A stretch of DNA of 64,000 nucleotides from Boswellia sacra (lineage: Eukaryota; Streptophyta; Magnoliopsida; Sapindales; Burseraceae): the NCBI GenBank assembly GCA_013180625.2, contig SNVD02001412.1, forward strand, positions 62,001-126,000, in the 5' to 3' direction. The position numbers and the translations under genes are program-made. Below the pieces are notes generated by a model. It ran no database searches. It was given only the letters and a program-made list of their open reading frames with translations, and had not been told where the DNA came from. Below, piece after piece: positions 11,575 through 24,000 of this stretch (its first letter is position 1; every line of letters begins with the position of its first letter).

Positions 11575-14198
11575 GCTGTTGTTTCAGTTGTTTAAGATGA
11601 TGGTGATGATATAAATACATACAACAACAACAACTAAGTGCAAGCAAGTTGCTGGGATCCAAAGTATTCAAAGAAGAAACTAATGGCTAAATTGAGAAGA
11701 AGAGAAGATTCTTGAGATAAACAAGTAGATTTTTATTATAATAAGAGCCGTTAAATTCCAGATTTTTCTATGAAAAACGTGGCTCAAAACTTTAGTTAGT
11801 TTAAGTTTCTCTTTGTTATTATATTCTTACATTTATTATTATTGGGACAACTTGCACAACTCTGTGAGAACAATAATTCAATACTTGTCCCATTTCATTC
11901 TCTATTTTTTGTTTTTTCTCAAAAACAAATATGATTAATTGATTTTATGCAATCACAACTAGTTTAAAGTTCTTACTAGTCTTTCATTAAAGTGAAAAAA
12001 TAATAAAAATTTTAATATTTTACTGATATTTTGATGGTAACTATTAAAAAGGGAAAAAGCCTTAAAAAAATCCATAATAACTAATATTTCACGATCATTT
12101 GATTTTTTTTTTTGTGATTATATTTTATTTTACTTATTAAAATATGCATAATATCTTTACAAAATGCATTTTTTTAAATGATTTAAATTGAAAGTATTTA
12201 TGTTATTTGTCTTCTAATGACAATGAGAGTGACGATATTATTTTATGTAACTTTCTCCTATTAAAAAGACAAAGTTGAAGTCATGCAATTGATCGTTAAT
12301 ATAATTAAATAAGTATTTATATAAGTTCTATGATGTTTACAACAATTGAAAGCTTAATAATTTATACAAACAAAAAAAAAAACCATAAATTACTTAACTT
12401 TAGTTACCCTATAGGGACAGAGCAAACTCCAATTTTGTAAACTTGTTTGAATACAAGACCAAATATGGGGATGGAAGCACTGTCGAGCATATATCAATCA
12501 ATACAAATGGTTGGTATTATTTTAAAGGGTAATAATTGCATCTAAAGATTTGAAAAACAAGTTTTAAGGCAATTGATCGGTGGGTTCATGGTGTGAATAG
12601 AAGAAACGTTTCGACGAGAAGATGAAGAAAGACAAAGACAATGACATCATTTCTATTTTGGTCTTTACAAAAAGGTTGATGCCTTAATTTCTTTATCAAC
12701 AGTTTCTCCCTTCAATGTCTCTTTCTTCTACAATGTTCCAAGGATGGTAATGGCATGGACTCAAAAGTGACTCGAGAAGTTATCTCAAAATGATTTAAAA
12801 GATAGATTTTAGGATATTTAAAAATAAAAATTAAATTAATTGTTATTATTAATCTCTATGCTTTAAAAAGAATATGAGCTATGAGATCAATATACGTTTT
12901 GAATTTATCTTTCTGTTCTGCTTTAATAACAAATATATTAAAAAAAAGAAAAGAAAAAGAAAGAGTGAGACACTCAAAGTATACAAAACATTGTTCACCA
13001 ACCACAAAGATAGTTCTTTGCTTTCTCCTATCATAAAACTTGACTTTTTGGCTCTACAAAAGGAATCCTGTAATGTCAAATTTAATGGAACTAATATAGA
13101 GAAACGTTTATGACAACTCTGTTAAATACTCTGAATTTGGCACAAGCAAAAAATGATAAAAAGTGTCTTTTAAAAACAAAAAGACATATTTAAATGGATA
13201 GATAGATATACATTGGACTCAATTTCACTCACCACAAGTTTTTAATTTGAATGATGAATGGTGTCTCAAGAAAATAAGGACAGGCTTTAATCTACCGTTC
13301 CTTAATTGCTTTAAAATATTCAAAGATTCAAAGTTGAAAAAACCTGTGTTGTCTTTGAAGTTACAAGCACTTTGATTGGTGAAGCCAAAATGAGGGTAAT
13401 TACTAATTAATTAATAAATTGGCTTTGGCAATGTTGGCAATTCCAAGGAATCTTCCAAGTTGCTTCATACGTGCGCAAAGAAGAGACCAAATATTGTACT
13501 CCGATGTGGCTCATTGCTGTCCAACAACTGTGAGTGCACGCAAACTCAGTTCACTATTACACAACAATTCTCCATAATTGTGTTCTTTTGCTCGACTCCT
13601 CTTCCGTCTCTTGTTTGGTGTCACATACTTCGAGCCAACTACTCAACAAAAAGTCGACTCGAGTGTAGAGCTAAACGATCTGATGCGGGATATGGGACGG
13701 TTGCAGCTCGTAGAAGGTAATTGATTACCATTCTCCGAACACAGTCGTTCTCAAATGAAGAAAAATAAACATTTAGTCACTTAAAACTTGTAAGGTAATT
13801 GACAAGAAAGAGGGCCCTTTTAGAGCGAAAGAAAACTAATTAATCAAACATGATACTTGAAAGCTATCCAACTGCAGTGTTTGACTTAGTTTAGTTCTAA
13901 CTGCATTCAAGATAAAGATATGTGATTTTGTATTTTTGTTTTCGATTTAAAAATATTTAACTGATTTTAACTTATTTTAAATTTTGAAACTAATACATGA
14001 TTGATATTGAATGTAAAATACATTAAAAAATATAGAGTATGGAAAATAAGAATTTGAGCTACAAAAAGAAAGTATTGTTACTGTTTCCTAAAATGAATAA
14101 TCCCATATTTAATCACCCATTTGTGTGGAATTAAGCCCGGCCATAGGAATCCTAACCGAACTTCTACCATCAATCTAGATTATATATGAAACTTCATC
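11575..14198. other. PP2C upstream region and gene-free intergenic DNA
   Basis: The first ~200 bp should hold the 5' UTR and promoter of the PP2C gene (read leftward). The rest is AT-rich with short homopolymer runs. An 86-residue frame at 13460-13720 (+) has no recognisable domain and is probably chance. Nothing else supported. Confidence 0.45.
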
Positions 14199-14206
14199 TT
14201 CAAGAG

Positions 14207-15221
14207 TAGGGATGGCAAACAAACCCGGTCAGGACTGGGGACCTAGAAAACCCAGTCATCCGGGGCCGGAGAATTACCTAAAAAATCGGGGTAATTGGCC
14301 GGGGCTGGGTTAGGAATTTTCTGTTCGGTCGGGGTCGCGGTGAAGGTGCCGGGGTCGAGAACCCGAGATTGAACCTGAGGTGCGTAATTAAATTAAAAAA
14401 TTATATCAATTTAATCCATCAAATTTGTATTCTTAAATATAACCCCTTAAATGACATCCTCTATTGTCTACAATTCACTTGCCATTTACTTCAATCTGCA
14501 AATACAAGACCGTTATAGTTAAATATGATGCAAAAAGACAAAAAAATAAAGCTAAAACAAGCAACTTGCCAAAACACTCAACAAAACTCGACGAGCTCGA
14601 TAGCGCTCGACTCAGATGATGAATCCGACACTCGATGTCTTCGAAAATAGACTGATATTGAGTGTCGGTTGTGAATCCAACACGACTAGACATATAAATG
14701 TCGAGTGTCGAGTGGCTAGTGTCGAGTGTCGAGTGTCGATGTCTTTGAAAATAGTTTGATATCGAGTGTCGGTTGTGAATCCGACACAACTCGACATGTA
14801 AGTGTCGAGTGTCGAATGTCAGATGCATCGATGTCTTCGAAAATAGACTGATGTCGAGTGTCGGTTGTGAATCCGACACGACTCAACATGTAAGTGTCGA
14901 GTATCGGATGATGCATTCGACACTCGATGTCTTCAAAAATAGACTGCTATCGAGTATCGGTTATGAATCCGACACGACTCGACATATAAGTGTCGAGTGT
15001 CGGATGATCGTGTTGAGCTCTATCGAGCACGTCGAGTTTTGTCAAGCGTTTTGGTAGTTTGCTTGTTTTAGTTTTGTTTTTTTGCAACCCGGGTTTTAAT
15101 CCCGGGTTATTGGAAAACCCGAACCCGCCCGGGGTACCCTGGCCTTGGCCTCGGGTAAAAAATTCTGAGAAATTTCCTGAGACCGGGGTTTGCAATTGAT
15201 GGCCGGATTTTGCCATCTCTA
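14207..15221. mobile_element. Non-autonomous hAT transposon 1
   Basis: Terminal inverted repeats start TAGGGATGGCAAA at 14207 and end TTTGCCATCTCTA at 15221, the usual termini of plant hAT elements (TAGGG(A/G)TGGCAA). The flanks 14199-14206 (TTCAAGAG) and 15222-15229 (TTCAAGAA) are an 8-bp target duplication with one mismatch. Subterminal zones are rich in CCCGG and CGGGG motifs in both orientations. Length 1015 bp, no transposase, so it depended on an element elsewhere. The middle carries a four-unit tandem array with small palindromes, and the sequences beside the array (about 14525-14660 and 14950-15095) are inverted copies of each other. Confidence 0.9.
14632..15020. repeat. Tandem array with palindromic TCGAGTGTCGG motifs inside hAT 1
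   Basis: Four units of 92-104 bp starting at 14632, 14736, 14828 and 14924, each opening with TCGATGTCTT and containing both GAGTGTCGG and its inverse CCGACAC. The motif density keeps several frames open on the minus strand, but these are repeat artefacts, not genes. CpG-rich relative to its surroundings. Confidence 0.88.
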
Positions 15222-15239
15222 TTCAAGAAAATCAATTCA

Positions 15240-15712
15240 TGTTAACTCATTTGATTATTCATATCAAGACATGACATGAAACACGAATATGACACAATTA
15301 TTTAACGTGTCATCCACGCGTTGTAATCGTGTAATATTTAATTTATTTAATTTATTTAATTATTTATCCTATTTATGCATAATTCATTATATACATATTA
15401 AAATTATTTTTAATATATAAACAATTGTTAGTATAAAAAATAATTATAATCATCCTAGTTTACAATTATCTAAATTAGTTTACTTCATACTATAAAATTT
15501 TGAGTATTATAACATATATATCATACGGAGGTAACTATTCATATCATTAAATATATTTGCAAGTTAAAGATTGACAAAATATATTTAACTATTTGTATCT
15601 TTAAACAGGTTAATGTATTGAATACCTTTAACGTGAATCTGACCTATTTATTAATCGTGTAAGGATATCATGTCGTGGTAGCGTGTCGTGTCAAAAATTG
15701 ACACTCCTACAT
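15240..15712. mobile_element. Possible truncated hAT relic (right end only)
   Basis: Ends with GTCGTGTCAAAAATTGACAC then TCCTA at 15712, which resembles an inverted hAT terminus (TAGGAGTGTCAA), and the left part has CGTGTCATCC-type subterminal motifs. No left terminus or target duplication could be placed. Confidence 0.3.
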
Positions 15713-15846
15713 CACTTACAATAATCGATAGACTTTTAGAGACCACAAAGTACAATTCACTATTAATCACAATTTAAAAAAAAAAACAAAAACAAAAACA
15801 AATAAGTGAGATCACACTTTAAACAAAGAGCGATATCTATAACTCA

Positions 15847-15975
15847 TTTACAACTAGCTCTTCTTACAACTTGAGTCGCAAAATTCATTAGAAAAGAACA
15901 AACAAAAATAAATAATGAAAGTTGCATCTCTAATAAAATTTTACTAATTCAGGTTGTAGAGAGAGTTGATTGTAA
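15847..15975. mobile_element. Short inverted-repeat MITE, copy A
   Basis: Imperfect inverted arms of ~40 bp (15847-15885 and 15934-15975), each of the form TTTACAACT...TTACAACTTGAGT, around a core containing AATAATGAAAGTTGCATC. A related element in reversed orientation lies at 53040-53183, whose core reads GTAACTTTCATTATTTATT. Two copies with inverted arms and a shared core indicate a MITE family. Target duplications were not resolved. Confidence 0.6.
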
Positions 15976-16029
15976 GTGCATTATAAGTTAATAGTATTCC
16001 AAAACAAACAGCTTAACTCCGCTGAACAA

Positions 16030-17850
16030 GTATTACACGCTAGCAGCACCCCACTAGGGACCATCAGGATTAGTTTCTGGTTAAAACTTAAAATTTTGTG
16101 ATATATTTTACCAAATGCGTCTTTATCATATTACATGCAGCAAGTCCTGAACAATAGGGGTGATAATTTTCAGCACGACACGCGAACACGACTTGACACG
16201 ACACGAGTTTAAGCGGGTTTGGGTTTTGGCTTATTCGTGTTCGTGTCGAAGATGTCAACCCGTTTAATAATCGTGTCGTGTTCGGGTTGAGAGTCTTCGA
16301 CACCCGAACACGATTAGACATGACAAAAAAACAATGCAAAAACAAGCAACCTGTCAAAATGCTCAACGCAACTCGACATAATTCGACATAATCCGAGTGT
16401 CAGATTATGAATCCGACATAATCCAACACTTGACACAAGACATACCGAGTGTCAGATTATGAATCCGATATAATCCGACACTCGACACAAGGCATATCGA
16501 GTATCGGTTTTCAATCCAACGCTCGATGTCTTCGAAAATGAACTGATATCGAGTATCGGTTATGCATCCGACAAGACTCGACAAGACTCGACACCTAATT
16601 GTGTCCTTTTTTTCAATTTTCACAAAATTGAAACCTAATTCTAATTCACTGAAAATTGGAAACGGGAAGGAAACCTAATTGATAAAAGTCAAAGTAACGC
16701 AACCTTTCTCTCCTCAGTCCTCACCGCCGCTAGCCATCTGCTATCTTAATAACTTTTCGTAGATAATAATAAGTTCATCAAATTATCAAGTTTTTTTAAA
16801 AAATGTCAAGAAAAGGATTAATAAATATTCTGATTTTGTAAAAGTAGTTTATTAAAAGTTCATTTCACTAAAAACTGCTTTTAAAATAAAAGTGGTTTTA
16901 AGAATCAATCAAAGGTTTTGCTGGAATTCTAATTCCACAATTTGGATTCTAAAACAAAAAATAATTCATATAATATCACAAAAAAAATATTTTCTAATAT
17001 ATCAAGATATTCATTAAGAACACGTTATACTTTAATCACAGTACATGTATGATGTTACTTACCTTGATCGATCCAAAAAGAGAAATATCCTAGCTCCTAC
17101 TCGTCCAATGATTGTCCTAAGATATAATCAAAAAATATTTTGATAAAGTCATAAACTCAACACCTAAAATATGCTATAAAATTCCTTTAAAATTTCCTAA
17201 ACAAACCGTTCTGCCTAAGTCTCATTCCTTAAACAGAGGTGATTCTAGAAATTTTAAAAATTTATATCTTAATCTGATTAACCTAGGTTTTGCAAAGGCG
17301 AACTAGACACATAAAGTATTCAATTAAAAATTTTTCAAAGCAATTTATGATAAGAAACTATTTTTTTAAGATTTTCTTTTTCTGCTAGTAAACTCTGTCC
17401 AGAATTTTCAGATTAAGACGTTTCAAATTCAAAATTTTATAACAATTATTATTATTATCATTATCCTTAACTAACTCCCATAATAACTTATATAGCCCTA
17501 TCAAAAAATTACAGTTGTTACATGTTGTGTCATAGTGACACGAATAATAAACGGGTCGTGTTCGTGTTGAGTCAATCATTATCGTGTCACAGCTCGACAC
17601 GAACACGACCCACAAATACGAATTACCACCCCTACTGAACAATTATGACACTACCACAACATTACGGGAGACTATCAGGATTAGATTTTGGCTAAAACTT
17701 AAAATTTTGTGATATATTTTACCAGATGCGTCTTTATCATATTACATGCAGCAAGTCCTGAACAATTATGACACTACCACAACATTACTGGAGACCATCA
17801 GGATTAGTTTCTGGCTAAAACTTAAAATTTTGTGATTTATTTTATTGGAC
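16030..17850. repeat. ~123-bp tandem repeat, three copies, split by a hAT insertion
   Basis: The unit contains GACCATCAGGATTAGTTTCT, then AACTTAAAATTTTGTGATAT and ATGCAGCAAGTCCTGAACAA. Copies: about 16030-16154 (5' part diverged), 17635-17757 and 17758-17850 (partial). The hAT element at 16155-17634 sits exactly after the CTGAACAA end of copy 1. No coding content. Confidence 0.85.
16155..17634. mobile_element. Non-autonomous hAT transposon 2
   Basis: Left end TAGGGGTGATAATT at 16155, right end AATTACCACCCCTA at 17634. The 8-bp flanks are identical: CTGAACAA at 16147-16154 and at 17635-17642, a perfect target duplication. Subterminal regions carry many CGTGTCG and CGACACG motifs in both orientations. 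Around 16340-16600 the interior contains the same CCGACACTCGA-type palindromic repeat family as hAT 1, including TCGATGTCTTCGAAAATG. Length 1480 bp with no transposase gene. Confidence 0.92.
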
Positions 17851-18142
17851 GTAGAAATTACATAATAAAGATACCATATTCAAGCAAGGGGGTCATAGTA
17901 ACACTAAAGAGACCCCGAAATAAACCCAATAAATTCCAAATTCACAAATTCACAAATATATAGTGTAGGAATCTTCAAAATCCGAAATTAACTTGCTAAT
18001 ATCAAACGCCAAAGGCATCTAATAGTTTGCCATCCTGCAAATCTAAACATAGTCCAAAACCCTTTAAATTTTCTCTTACACGATCAGATCACACTAAACC
18101 CACAACTGTGAGACACCAGCCTAACACAAACGAAGCAAAATC

Positions 18143-18522
<380 letters not shown>

Positions 18523-18571
18523 TTAAAAAAAGGATCATCCCTCATGTATCAAATATTACAAATTGCTTCTT

Positions 18572-18757
18572 AAATGTGAGCTCCGTTCATTATCTTTAAG
18601 GGTTGAAAGGCAAAATAGAAAGTCTGCATTTTATAGACCCCTTGAATGTGAGCTCCGGTCGTTATCTTTAAGGGTTGAAAGGCAAAAGCTCTATTAGTTT
18701 ATGAATCCAAATCCTGTTAGGCAAAAGCTCTATTCGTTTATGAATCCAAATCCTGTT
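18572..18757. repeat. Two small local duplications
   Basis: AATGTGAGCTCCG...GGTTGAAAGGCAAAA occurs at 18572-18615 and 18644-18686; GGCAAAAGCTCTATT followed by GTTTATGAATCCAAATCCTG occurs at 18680-18718 and 18720-18757. Recent short tandem duplications between the RPS11 fragment and the gypsy element. Confidence 0.85.
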
Positions 18758-19486
18758 TTCTGTGCTACACATTTTCTAATATAATTTACATTTAATATCA
18801 ACCACATATCTTTTTTAAAATTCAAAATCAATCATATATTCCTAAATTCAATTGAAAATAAAAATACTAGATTCATAAACGAACACACCCTGTCCACATT
18901 TTATAAACATCTTATCAGCATTAAATTCAATCCTCCACATCATCAAACCATAGTTACTTAACTAGGGTGAACTCTACACCTTAGTGAACTCTACACCTTT
19001 ACATCTTTGCAAGTCTTCACTGCAAGCAACTGAGGAGAGGCAACTAAAAAGAAAAAAGGCAAGCCCTTCTCACCACCCCTGTGTAGCTAAACCAAATATA
19101 CGATTGCTGGTTCTCAAGCCTTGCTCCTCATTAACCCCATCAGGTTTAACCATAAAACACCACAATAAAATAAAATAAACCACCACCACCACTAATTTGT
19201 TGGCATTGCCCCCAGCCTATAACCGCACATCATACCAACACACAATCACAACCTCGATTTATGCCTCTGATGATTGAAGATGAACCACAATCATCATCAC
19301 ACTACACAGCTTGCCAAACAAAGAAAGATGGGATTGGGAAAAAAATTAAAAACATGAGTAAAAAGTGGGAGAGAGAAAGAGAGAGAGAGAGAAGGGAGAC
19401 CCGAAAGAGAATACCATGGATTTTGGTGTGCGAGGAAATTTGGTTTCTGAAGAGAGAGTGTGCAGAAAAGAGATTTGAAGAGAGAC

Positions 19487-20363
19487 TGACACAGGAGTGT
19501 TACAATCCATGGGATTCATGATAGATCATCAAGGGGTGCAAATTATTACCATGGTCAAGAGTGCACATGAACCAGAATGAGGGGTAATTTCGTAAAAGAA
19601 CTGATATTGCTGTGCAGAGAATTGAATGTCAAGATTTATGGCTGTAAAAGATCTTGAAGTCAGCTTTCTAACACATTTGTCAATGTGTCATTTGGAGTTG
19701 TCAGCAGGAATTTATGACTATATCTTCACAGCTGGTTCATAGTTAATGGTGCATTAAAGTCTACTCTAGAATTTGAATTTGATTGCTTAGTTGGTTGGAA
19801 TTTGAATTTCTAGCTTAGTTGGTTATGCTTTTTTACCTAATGAGTTTACTTATGAGTCTTAGTTAATAAATCAGTTGTCAATGTAGTAGTTGAGCTGTAA
19901 TTGTTGAAATCATTTAATTATTGTCTTTTACCTATGCTTGGAGAGTTGTTCCAAGTTATTTAAGCTCTAAAGTTGTGTATTCAAGGGAGTGAAGTTTTGA
20001 ATTCGAATTTGAGTGAAATTTCAGTGTTTATACTGATTTCTCCTTAACTCTGTATCTCTTGGTGGATTCCATAGAGTGGTGAGTTAGTTTAAGCCCTGTA
20101 TCCTTGGTTTACATCCTTGGGTGGTGAATTTTCTGTATCCCATTGGTGTTTACCCTGGTGGTGAGCTTGTTATCCTTTCAAAGAGTGTTTGTTAGGTTCC
20201 ATTCTACTTGTTCCAGCCATTGGTTGAGTTGATAATCAACTTGAAGATCCTATCCTCATCTATTATAATCCAGCAGCCCGGCATCAGATTGGTATCAGAG
20301 CCATATCTCGAAGATCCGGTATCAGATTTGGTATCAGAGCCATATCTCAAAGATCCGGTATCA
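19487..20363 (+). repeat. 5' LTR of gypsy 1
   Basis: Starts TGACACAGGAGTG and ends CCGGTATCA. Exactly the same length as the 3' LTR, with differences near 19494, 19727, 20041, 20090 and 20153. Its last ~80 bp already contain two copies of the primer-binding-site repeat. Confidence 0.93.
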
Positions 20364-20535
20364 GATTGGTATCAGAGCCATATCTCGAAGATCCGGTATC
20401 AGTTTGGTATCAGAGCCATATCTCGGAGATCCGATATCAGATTTGGTATCAGAGCCATATCTCAAAGATCCGGTATCAGATTGGTATCAGAGCCATATCT
20501 CAAAGATCCGGTATCAGATTGGTATCAGAGCTTTT
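20282..20535 (+). repeat. Amplified U5/primer-binding-site array of gypsy 1
   Basis: Seven copies of TGGTATCAGAGC start at 20290, 20329, 20367, 20405, 20444, 20482 and 20520, spaced 38-39 bp. Each unit has the form GATTTGGTATCAGAGCC, ATATCTC, AAGATCCGGTATCA. Copies 1-2 fall inside the 5' LTR, copy 3 occupies the expected PBS position directly after it, and copies 4-7 extend into the leader up to the MAGRTHK start at 20542. The 3' LTR ends with two units. Frames through this array are open but repetitive and not a protein. Confidence 0.93.
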
Positions 20536-20541
20536 GGTTCA

Positions 20542-21072
20542 ATGGCTGGTCGTACTCACAAGGTTACTTCTACTACCCAATTGCCTCCTTCTCAAAGAGA
20601 TGAACGGGATTTGATCATTGAAGATCTCAAGCGGCAACTCCAACAAGTCCAGCAACGTTTGATCATTGAAGATCTTATGCGGCAACTCCAACAACTCTAG
20701 CAACATTTAGTAATTCTGGAAAATAAAGAATTCGCAGGTGGAATGCATGGAGAAGTAGAAGACCAAAGTCCTTTGGACAATTATGCTAATAAAGATGAAT
20801 CAGTGGAGAATGATGAAGTAGACCATGACTTCTTTGAGGATCATGGAAAACCACCAATATTTGATGACTTTTACGAAATTGATGAAGAGATCGAGTTAGA
20901 TGCCTTGATCAATTTCGATAATCCAGAATTTGTTGATGAAGAGGAAGTCACTTATGCAAATCGAGGTGATTCTCTGTTTCTTATTCAAAGGAGTTTGAGT
21001 ATTGCCCAAGAATGAGAAGATGATTGGCTTCGCAGAAATATCTTCCATAGCAGATGTTCTTCTCATGGCAAG
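20542..21072 (+). pseudogene. Residual gag-side leader ORF of gypsy 1
   Basis: From ATG at 20542 the frame reads MAGRTHKVTSTT and then a duplicated block LIIEDLKRQLQQ / LIIEDLMRQLQQ before a stop at 20698. It continues in the same frame as an acidic stretch (20743-21015), another stop, and then the protease. No retrotransposon gag fold or CCHC zinc knuckle is present and only ~530 bp remain where a gag of 1 kb or more is expected, so the capsid gene has been deleted. Confidence 0.7.
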
Positions 21073-24000
21073 GTGTGCAACTTTATTATTGATGGTTACA
21101 GCTTTGAAAATGTGCTGTCTACGGAGATGATTAATAAACTTGACCTTCAGACAGAGAAGCATCATCAACCTTACAAGATTTCATGGCTTTGGAAAGATAA
21201 CGAGATCAAGGTAAACAAGTACTGCCTTGTTTCATTTTCTATTGGCAAGAAGTATAAAGATGAAATATGGTGTGATGTTGTTCCTATGGATGCTTTTCAT
21301 TTACTTCTTGGTAGACCATGGCAGTATGATAGGAAAGTAATGCGTGATAGCTATGGGTATACATTCTTTAAAGATGGGGTCAAAGTTATTTTGGGTCCTT
21401 CAAAGTTAGAAGGTGTTCCTAAACCTACTAAAGGGGAGGGAAATGCTTTGCTTACCCAAACAGAATGTAGAAGAGAGTTGGAGAGGGGAAGTGAAATTTA
21501 TGTGTTCTTATTGTTAGAAGAAAATGAAGTTAGTAACAAACAGCCTTTGGAGATGAAGTATCTTCTTGAAGAATACCATGATGTTGTACCAGATGAGATA
21601 CCACCAGGCCTTCCTCCAATGAGGGACATACAACATTGCATTGATCTTGTTCCAGGTGCTGTGTTGCCAAATAAATCAGCCTATCGAATGAGTCCCACAG
21701 AACACGAAGAATTACAACAGCAGGTTGATGAGCTTATCACTAAAGGGTTAGTGAGGGAAAGCATAAGTCCTTGTGCTGTCCCAGCTCTTTTGGTGCCTAA
21801 AAAGGATGGCTCTTGGAGAATGTGCATTGATAGTAGGGCTGTTAACAAGATCACAATTAATTATAGATTTCCTATTCCGAGGCTTGACGACCTTCTTGAT
21901 CAACTTCATGGTGCTACTGTCTTCTCAAAAATTGATCTTCGAAGTGGCTATCATCAAATTCGTATGAGACCTGGTGATGAATGGAAGACTGCATTTAAAA
22001 CAAGGAATGGCCTTTATGAATGGATGGTGATGCCATTTGGCCTATCTAATGTACCAAGTACATTTATGCGGTTGATGAACCATGTCTTTAAACCATTCAT
22101 TGGCAAGTTTGTTGTTGTATATTTTGATGATATACTTGTGTACAGCAAAGATGAGGAGCATCACTTGGATCATCTTCAGCAAGTTTTTCACACCTTGAGA
22201 AGTGAAAAGCTTTATGCCAACTTGAAGAAGTGTGAGTTCTTCACCAAAACCCTCATTTTCTTGGGGTATGTGGTTTCAAAAGATGGAATTCAGATGGACC
22301 CTAGCAAGATTGAAGCAATTCAGAATTGGCTGATTCCTACATCAGTCCACAACATTCGAAGTTTTCACGGGTTAGTTTCATTTTATCGTCGATTTATTGT
22401 AGGATTCAGTACTATAATGGCTCCAATCACTGAATGCTTAAAGGGTAATGGTTTTACTTGGACGAAAGATGCACAAAGAAGCTTTGAGCTGATTAAAAAG
22501 AAGATGACAGAAGCTCCTATCTTATCACTTCCAGATTTCAACAAGGTTTTTGAAGTTGAATGTGATGCTTCCAATATTGGTATTGGTGCTGTTATTAGCC
22601 AAGAACGCAGACCAATTGCTTTCTTTAGTGAAAAATTGAATGCATCTCGCAAAAAGTACTCAACTTATGACAAAGAGTTGTATGCTATTTGTCGAGCTTT
22701 GAAGCATTGGAGTCAGTATCTCTTGCCAAAACCATTCGTTCTATATTCTGACCATGAAGCTTTGAAGTTTATCAACAGCCAACAGAAGCTTAATGTTCGA
22801 CATGCTAGATGGGTAGAGTTTCTTCAAGCTTTCAACTTTACCATCAAGCATAAATCTGGAGTTCAAAATGTGGTGGCTGATGCCTTAAGCCGAAGACATT
22901 CTTTGCTGACCTCTATGCAAGTGAATGTTGTTGGGTTTGAGGTTTTAAAAGAGCTTTACAAGGATGATCCAGATTTTGGCAAAATATGGAGTAATTGTAA
23001 TGAGTTTTCATCTAACCAATTTGTTTTGCAGGATGGTTATCTACTCAAGGCAAACCAATTGTGTATTCCTCAATGTTCCTTGAGAGAATTAATCATTAAT
23101 GAAGCACATGGCAGTGGCATTAGCGGTCATTTTGGGAGAGACAAAACTATTGCTATTGTGAAGGAAAACTTCTATTGGCCGAAGATGGAAAGGGATGTGA
23201 TGAAGCACGTGAAGAGGTGTACAATTTGTCATGTGGTAAAAAGTCATGGGCAGAACACTAGTTTGTACATTCCATTACCTATTCCAAATTATCCATGGGA
23301 AGATGTTAGCTTGGATTTTATGGTGGGATTGCCTAGAACATAGCAAAACAAAGATTCAATCATGGTGGTGGTTGACCTATTTTCTAAAATGGCTCATTTT
23401 GTCCCCTGTAACAAGACAAATGATGCGACTCATGTGGCCGATTTGTACTTCAAGGAGATTGTGAAATTGCAAGGCATTCCTAAGGCCATAGTCTCAGATC
23501 GTGATCCAAAGTTCTTATCTCATTTTTGGCGTATACTTTGGAAAAAGCTGGGGACTACACTTACCTTTAGTTCATCTCATCATCCTCAAACAGATGGACA
23601 AACTGAAGTTATCAACAGAAGCTTGGGAAATCTTCTGAGGAGTTATGTTGGTAAGAATTTATGGCAATGGGATCTTGTTTTACCCCAAGTTGAGTTTGCT
23701 TACAACAGATCATCAAGTCAAACCACTGGTCATAGTCCTTTTGAGGTTGTTTATGGCAAGAATCCAATAAGTCCTTTGGATTTAGCTCCTATTCCTTCCA
23801 AAACTCAATTTAGCAGTGATGCAGAGGAGAGGGCTAAGAACATCAAGAAGCTGCATGAACAAGTCCGAGAGAAGGTTTTGAAGCAAAATGAGAAGTATAA
23901 AGCTGTAGCAAACAAACATCAGAAGTATTCTGGGTTCAAAGAAGGAGATCTAGTGTGGATACACCTTAGAAAGGAAAGGTTTCCTCCACGCAAATATGCC

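Noticed and set aside
14475..15216. Several overlapping minus-strand frames of 60-134 aa (SDSQPTLDIS..., VGFTTDTRYQ...)
   Set aside because: They arise from the tandem TCGAGTGTCGG repeat inside hAT 1; frames repeat the same peptide and have no start context or homology.
20208..20700. Frames with repeated VSEPYLKDPVSDWYQSH-type peptides
   Set aside because: They are the translation of the 38-39 bp PBS array of gypsy 1; all three forward frames show the same repeat.
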